DNA of 7,483 bases from Alphaproteobacteria bacterium UBA2954 (GTDB lineage: Bacteria; Pseudomonadota; Alphaproteobacteria; Puniceispirillales; Puniceispirillaceae), in NCBI GenBank assembly GCA_002348585.1, contig DEBO01000009.1:1-7483 (forward strand). Direction: 5' to 3'. The stretch's first letter is position 1; the number at the start of each line of letters is the position of its first letter. Shown here one piece after another: positions 5,915 through 7,483 of this stretch. The position numbers and the translations under genes were made by a program. The notes below the pieces were generated by a model that ran no database searches, was not told the DNA's origin, and worked only from the letters and a program-made list of their open reading frames with translations.

Positions 5915-6883
5915 TTGAGCATTAATAAACTTACTTATTTGACTTTAGGTGGCCCAATATCGGCATTAATCGCTGTAATATGCTTTTCGTTGAATGATAT
6001 GTGTATAAAGTTTATCAGCGGAGATTATTCCCTGCATCAAATAGTTTTTTTTCGCTCAATTATTGGACTTGGAGTGCTGCTTGGCCTCTTAGTACCGTTT
6101 TCAGGAGGTCTTCTATCTCTTCGCACACAGAGATTAGGGCTACATCTGCTGAGAGGCTTATGTGTGGTTTTTGCCAACCTTTGTTTCTTTCTGGGATTAG
6201 CCAGCCTTCAACTTGCTGACGGCGTCGCCATATTTTTCATAAGTCCTCTACTAATTACAGTTTTCTCCGTAATATTCCTAAAGGAGACAGTTGGTCTTCA
6301 TCGCTGGTCTGCTATTTTTGCAGGCCTAGTCGGCGTTACCGTAATTTTGCGACCAGGCTCATCTGCATTTCAATTTGCTTCATTTCTTCCTCTTGCAGCA
6401 GCTTTTGGTTATGCCAGCCTTCATATGCTTACCCGCTACATTGGCAGAACCGAAAGCGCACTGACTATGTCATTTTACATTCAGGTCACGTTTTTTCTTG
6501 TCTCTTGTTTGTTTGGAGTTGCTGCAGGAGGTGGCCAATTTGCAGGGAACGAGGATGCCTCTCTTGAATTTTTAATGAGAGCGTGGGTTTGGCCTTCGTT
6601 AGAGGACTTTCCATTATTTGTGTTAATTGGTTGCGCAAGTGCATTTGGTGGTTTCTTTATAAGCTACGCTTACCGTAACAGTGAGGCTGGGATTATCGCA
6701 CCATTTGAATATTTTGCGATGCCGTTGGCTGTTTTCTGGGGCTATATTGTATTTGCGCACTGGCCAGACCGTATATCTTTTTTAGGCATGACTCTTGTCG
6801 TTGGTGCTGGCCTGTACTTAATCTGGCGCGAGATGAGAGCAAAATCTTCAGCAGTTAAGGATACACCGCGCTACCGACGTTAG
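5915..6883 (+). CDS. DMT-superfamily EamA transporter, TTG start
   Basis: A 322-residue inner-membrane protein with about ten hydrophobic helices and two EamA repeats (about 13-147 and 157-306). Seen: an N-terminal ICFSLNDMCIKF stretch (22-33), FFRSIIG (45-51), the end of repeat 1 with LKETVGLHRWSAIFAGLVGV (122-141) and ILRPG (144-148), and in repeat 2 SYAYRNSEAGIIAPFEY (250-266). This matches the drug/metabolite transporter family, whose members export or import amino acids, riboflavin, S-adenosylmethionine and similar compounds; the substrate cannot be told here. An in-frame TGA at 5909-5911 rules out any upstream start. TTG at 5915 has AGGA at 5902-5905, nine bases before it, while the first ATG (codon 29) would cut into the first helix. 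TTG is therefore the likely start. The C-terminus is short and basic. Confidence 0.87.
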   Translation: MSINKLTYLTLGGPISALIAVICFSLNDMCIKFISGDYSLHQIVFFRSIIGLGVLLGLLVPFSGGLLSLRTQRLGLHLLRGLCVVFANLCFFLGLASLQLADGVAIFFISPLLITVFSVIFLKETVGLHRWSAIFAGLVGVTVILRPGSSAFQFASFLPLAAAFGYASLHMLTRYIGRTESALTMSFYIQVTFFLVSCLFGVAAGGGQFAGNEDASLEFLMRAWVWPSLEDFPLFVLIGCASAFGGFFISYAYRNSEAGIIAPFEYFAMPLAVFWGYIVFAHWPDRISFLGMTLVVGAGLYLIWREMRAKSSAVKDTPRYRR

Positions 6884-6887
6884 GAAT

Positions 6888-6929
6888 AGACTTTACCCTG
6901 TTTTTCTTGAAGCGTAGCTAGGGTAATCT
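6888..6929 (+). terminator. Possible hairpin after the EamA gene
   Basis: AGA (6888-6890) plus TTACCCT (6893-6899) can pair with AGGGTAA (6920-6926) plus TCT (6927-6929), with a two-base bulge and a 20-base loop. It begins 4 bases after the stop. There is no T-run after the stem, so intrinsic termination is doubtful; it may instead stabilise the transcript end. Confidence 0.3.
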
Positions 6930-7031
6930 AATCGTAGCAGTTTCCTATCAGTCCAACTTGCGTAATCATTAGTCTCAGAGATTATCCAATCAACGTCAAT
7001 TTACTCTGTTGCGAGGCTTCATCGTGGTCTT

Positions 7032-7061
7032 TTGACAAAACTGATTTTCTGCCGTTATTAT
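7032..7061 (+). promoter_or_regulatory. Strong-looking sigma-70 promoter of the cysteine-rich small gene
   Basis: TTGACA (7032-7037) is a perfect -35 box and TATTAT (7056-7061) a good -10 box, 18 bases apart. Transcription would start near 7068, leaving a leader of about 20 bases before the ATG at 7089. An alternative -10, TTATAA at 7058-7063, has a longer, less favourable spacer. Confidence 0.6.
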
Positions 7062-7088
7062 AAACGCTAGTTGAAAACGGAGTTGATT

Positions 7089-7229
7089 ATGACGGATGCA
7101 GAGGATAGTTGCTGTGTAAACTCTTGTTGCGCAGAAGGTTGCTGCAGCGATGATTGTGCTAATAACTGCGAAGCTTCTTGCTGCAACGATGGATGCTGCA
7201 GTGAAAATTGCAACGATAGTTGTTGCTAA
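7089..7229 (+). CDS. 46-residue cysteine-rich acidic peptide, metallothionein-like in composition
   Basis: The peptide has 15 cysteines in 46 residues: six CC pairs (8-9, 13-14, 18-19, 31-32, 36-37, 45-46) and single Cys at 23, 27 and 41. Neighbouring Cys groups are almost always separated by exactly three residues. It has 10 Asp/Glu and no Lys, Arg, His, aromatic or Pro residue; the rest is mostly Asn, Ser, Ala and Gly. There is no signal peptide or membrane segment, so it is probably cytoplasmic. Such density of thiols suggests binding of soft metals (Zn, Cd, Cu, Ag, Hg) or a thiol buffer; a precursor of a modified peptide is an alternative, but no modifying enzyme is in view. It does not resemble SmtA-type bacterial metallothioneins, which carry His and a zinc-finger fold. 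Coding support: ATG with GGAG at 7079-7082 (6-base spacing), a consensus promoter, and TGC used 11 times against TGT 4 times. I recognise no named family. Confidence 0.8.
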   Translation: MTDAEDSCCVNSCCAEGCCSDDCANNCEASCCNDGCCSENCNDSCC

Positions 7230-7483
7230 GTGGAAAATATAAATAGGATAGTAGATCTTCCATTTTAATGGGGACTTTGGGCAGTATTTTGGTAAATGTT
7301 TGTCCAGAATGAAGCTGGCTCAGAGTTTGCACTTGTCCTGTGGGTTATGAATAAAGTATGAGGGTTTTTCAGATTGTTTGCTTGAACCTCTAAAGGATGT
7401 AAAACCAGCATGCTTGAAAAAGCGAAACTTGGAAAATCGTAAGCTTGCGAAGAATTTTATTGCCCAGTGTAGGGCACGCTTTG
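7230..7483. other. Unassigned right end of the window
   Basis: I see no gene that I can support here. Two overlapping frames stay open to the right edge: plus strand after a TGA at 7348-7350 (contains LKDVKPACLKKRNLENRK and continues past the edge, no ATG, only a TTG at 7378), and minus strand entering at 7481 and stopping with TGA at 7320-7322 (about 53 residues, basic and aromatic). One is presumably the antisense shadow of the other, and either could be part of a gene beyond the window. A small dyad, CCATT-TT-AATGG (7260-7271 region), lies about 30 bases after the cysteine-rich gene but has no T-run. Confidence 0.3.

Noticed and set aside
6001..6219. Plus-strand 72-codon frame inside the EamA gene
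   Set aside because: It is an out-of-frame shadow of a clear EamA repeat.
7000..7260. Long hydrophobic open frame antisense to the cysteine-rich gene
   Set aside because: Repeated Cys codons read backwards as Ala/Thr/Ile-type codons and leave few stops. It has no good start or ribosome binding site, whereas the plus strand has promoter, GGAG and ATG.
7296..7361. Plus-strand ATG frame of 21 codons
   Set aside because: Too short, with no ribosome binding site and no recognisable content.

Overview
The window looks like a stretch of an alphaproteobacterial chromosome, possibly a marine, AT-leaning lineage of the SAR116 type. This rests on family resemblance and gene company (uppP beside a complex I NDUFA9-like epimerase, a GltB-type amidotransferase and a tRNA-Leu) and not on any phylogenetic marker, so the placement is an inference.

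Left part (1-3214) is housekeeping-like. A GltB-type glutamine amidotransferase enters from the left edge on the minus strand. After a 421-base AT-rich spacer come uppP (lipid carrier recycling for cell wall synthesis, plus strand) and a convergent NDUFA9-like NAD(P)-binding protein whose stop codon lies 4 bases from that of uppP. A tRNA-Leu(CAG) with an encoded CCA end (3405-3492) closes this part.

Right part (3493-7483) looks like accessory DNA: loosely packed, two transporters with no neighbouring pathway genes, a dead gene and dispersed repeats. It holds an MFS transporter (minus), a cupin pseudogene with three in-frame stops (minus), a DMT/EamA transporter that must start at a non-ATG codon (plus, TTG), and a 46-residue protein with 15 cysteines. 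Three diverged copies of a repeat lie around the MFS gene and the cupin remnant (3745-3790, 5188-5219, 5804-5840). Together they look like pieces of one large palindromic element centred on CCCATGCATGGG.

The most striking item is the small gene at 7089-7229. It has its own consensus-like sigma-70 promoter, a short leader and a well-placed GGAG ribosome binding site. It encodes an extremely cysteine-rich, acidic peptide with no Lys, Arg or His, whose cysteines fall in a regular CC-xxx register. It resembles a metallothionein-like metal-binding peptide in composition, but I recognise no known family. No integrase, transposase, CRISPR array or rRNA is visible.
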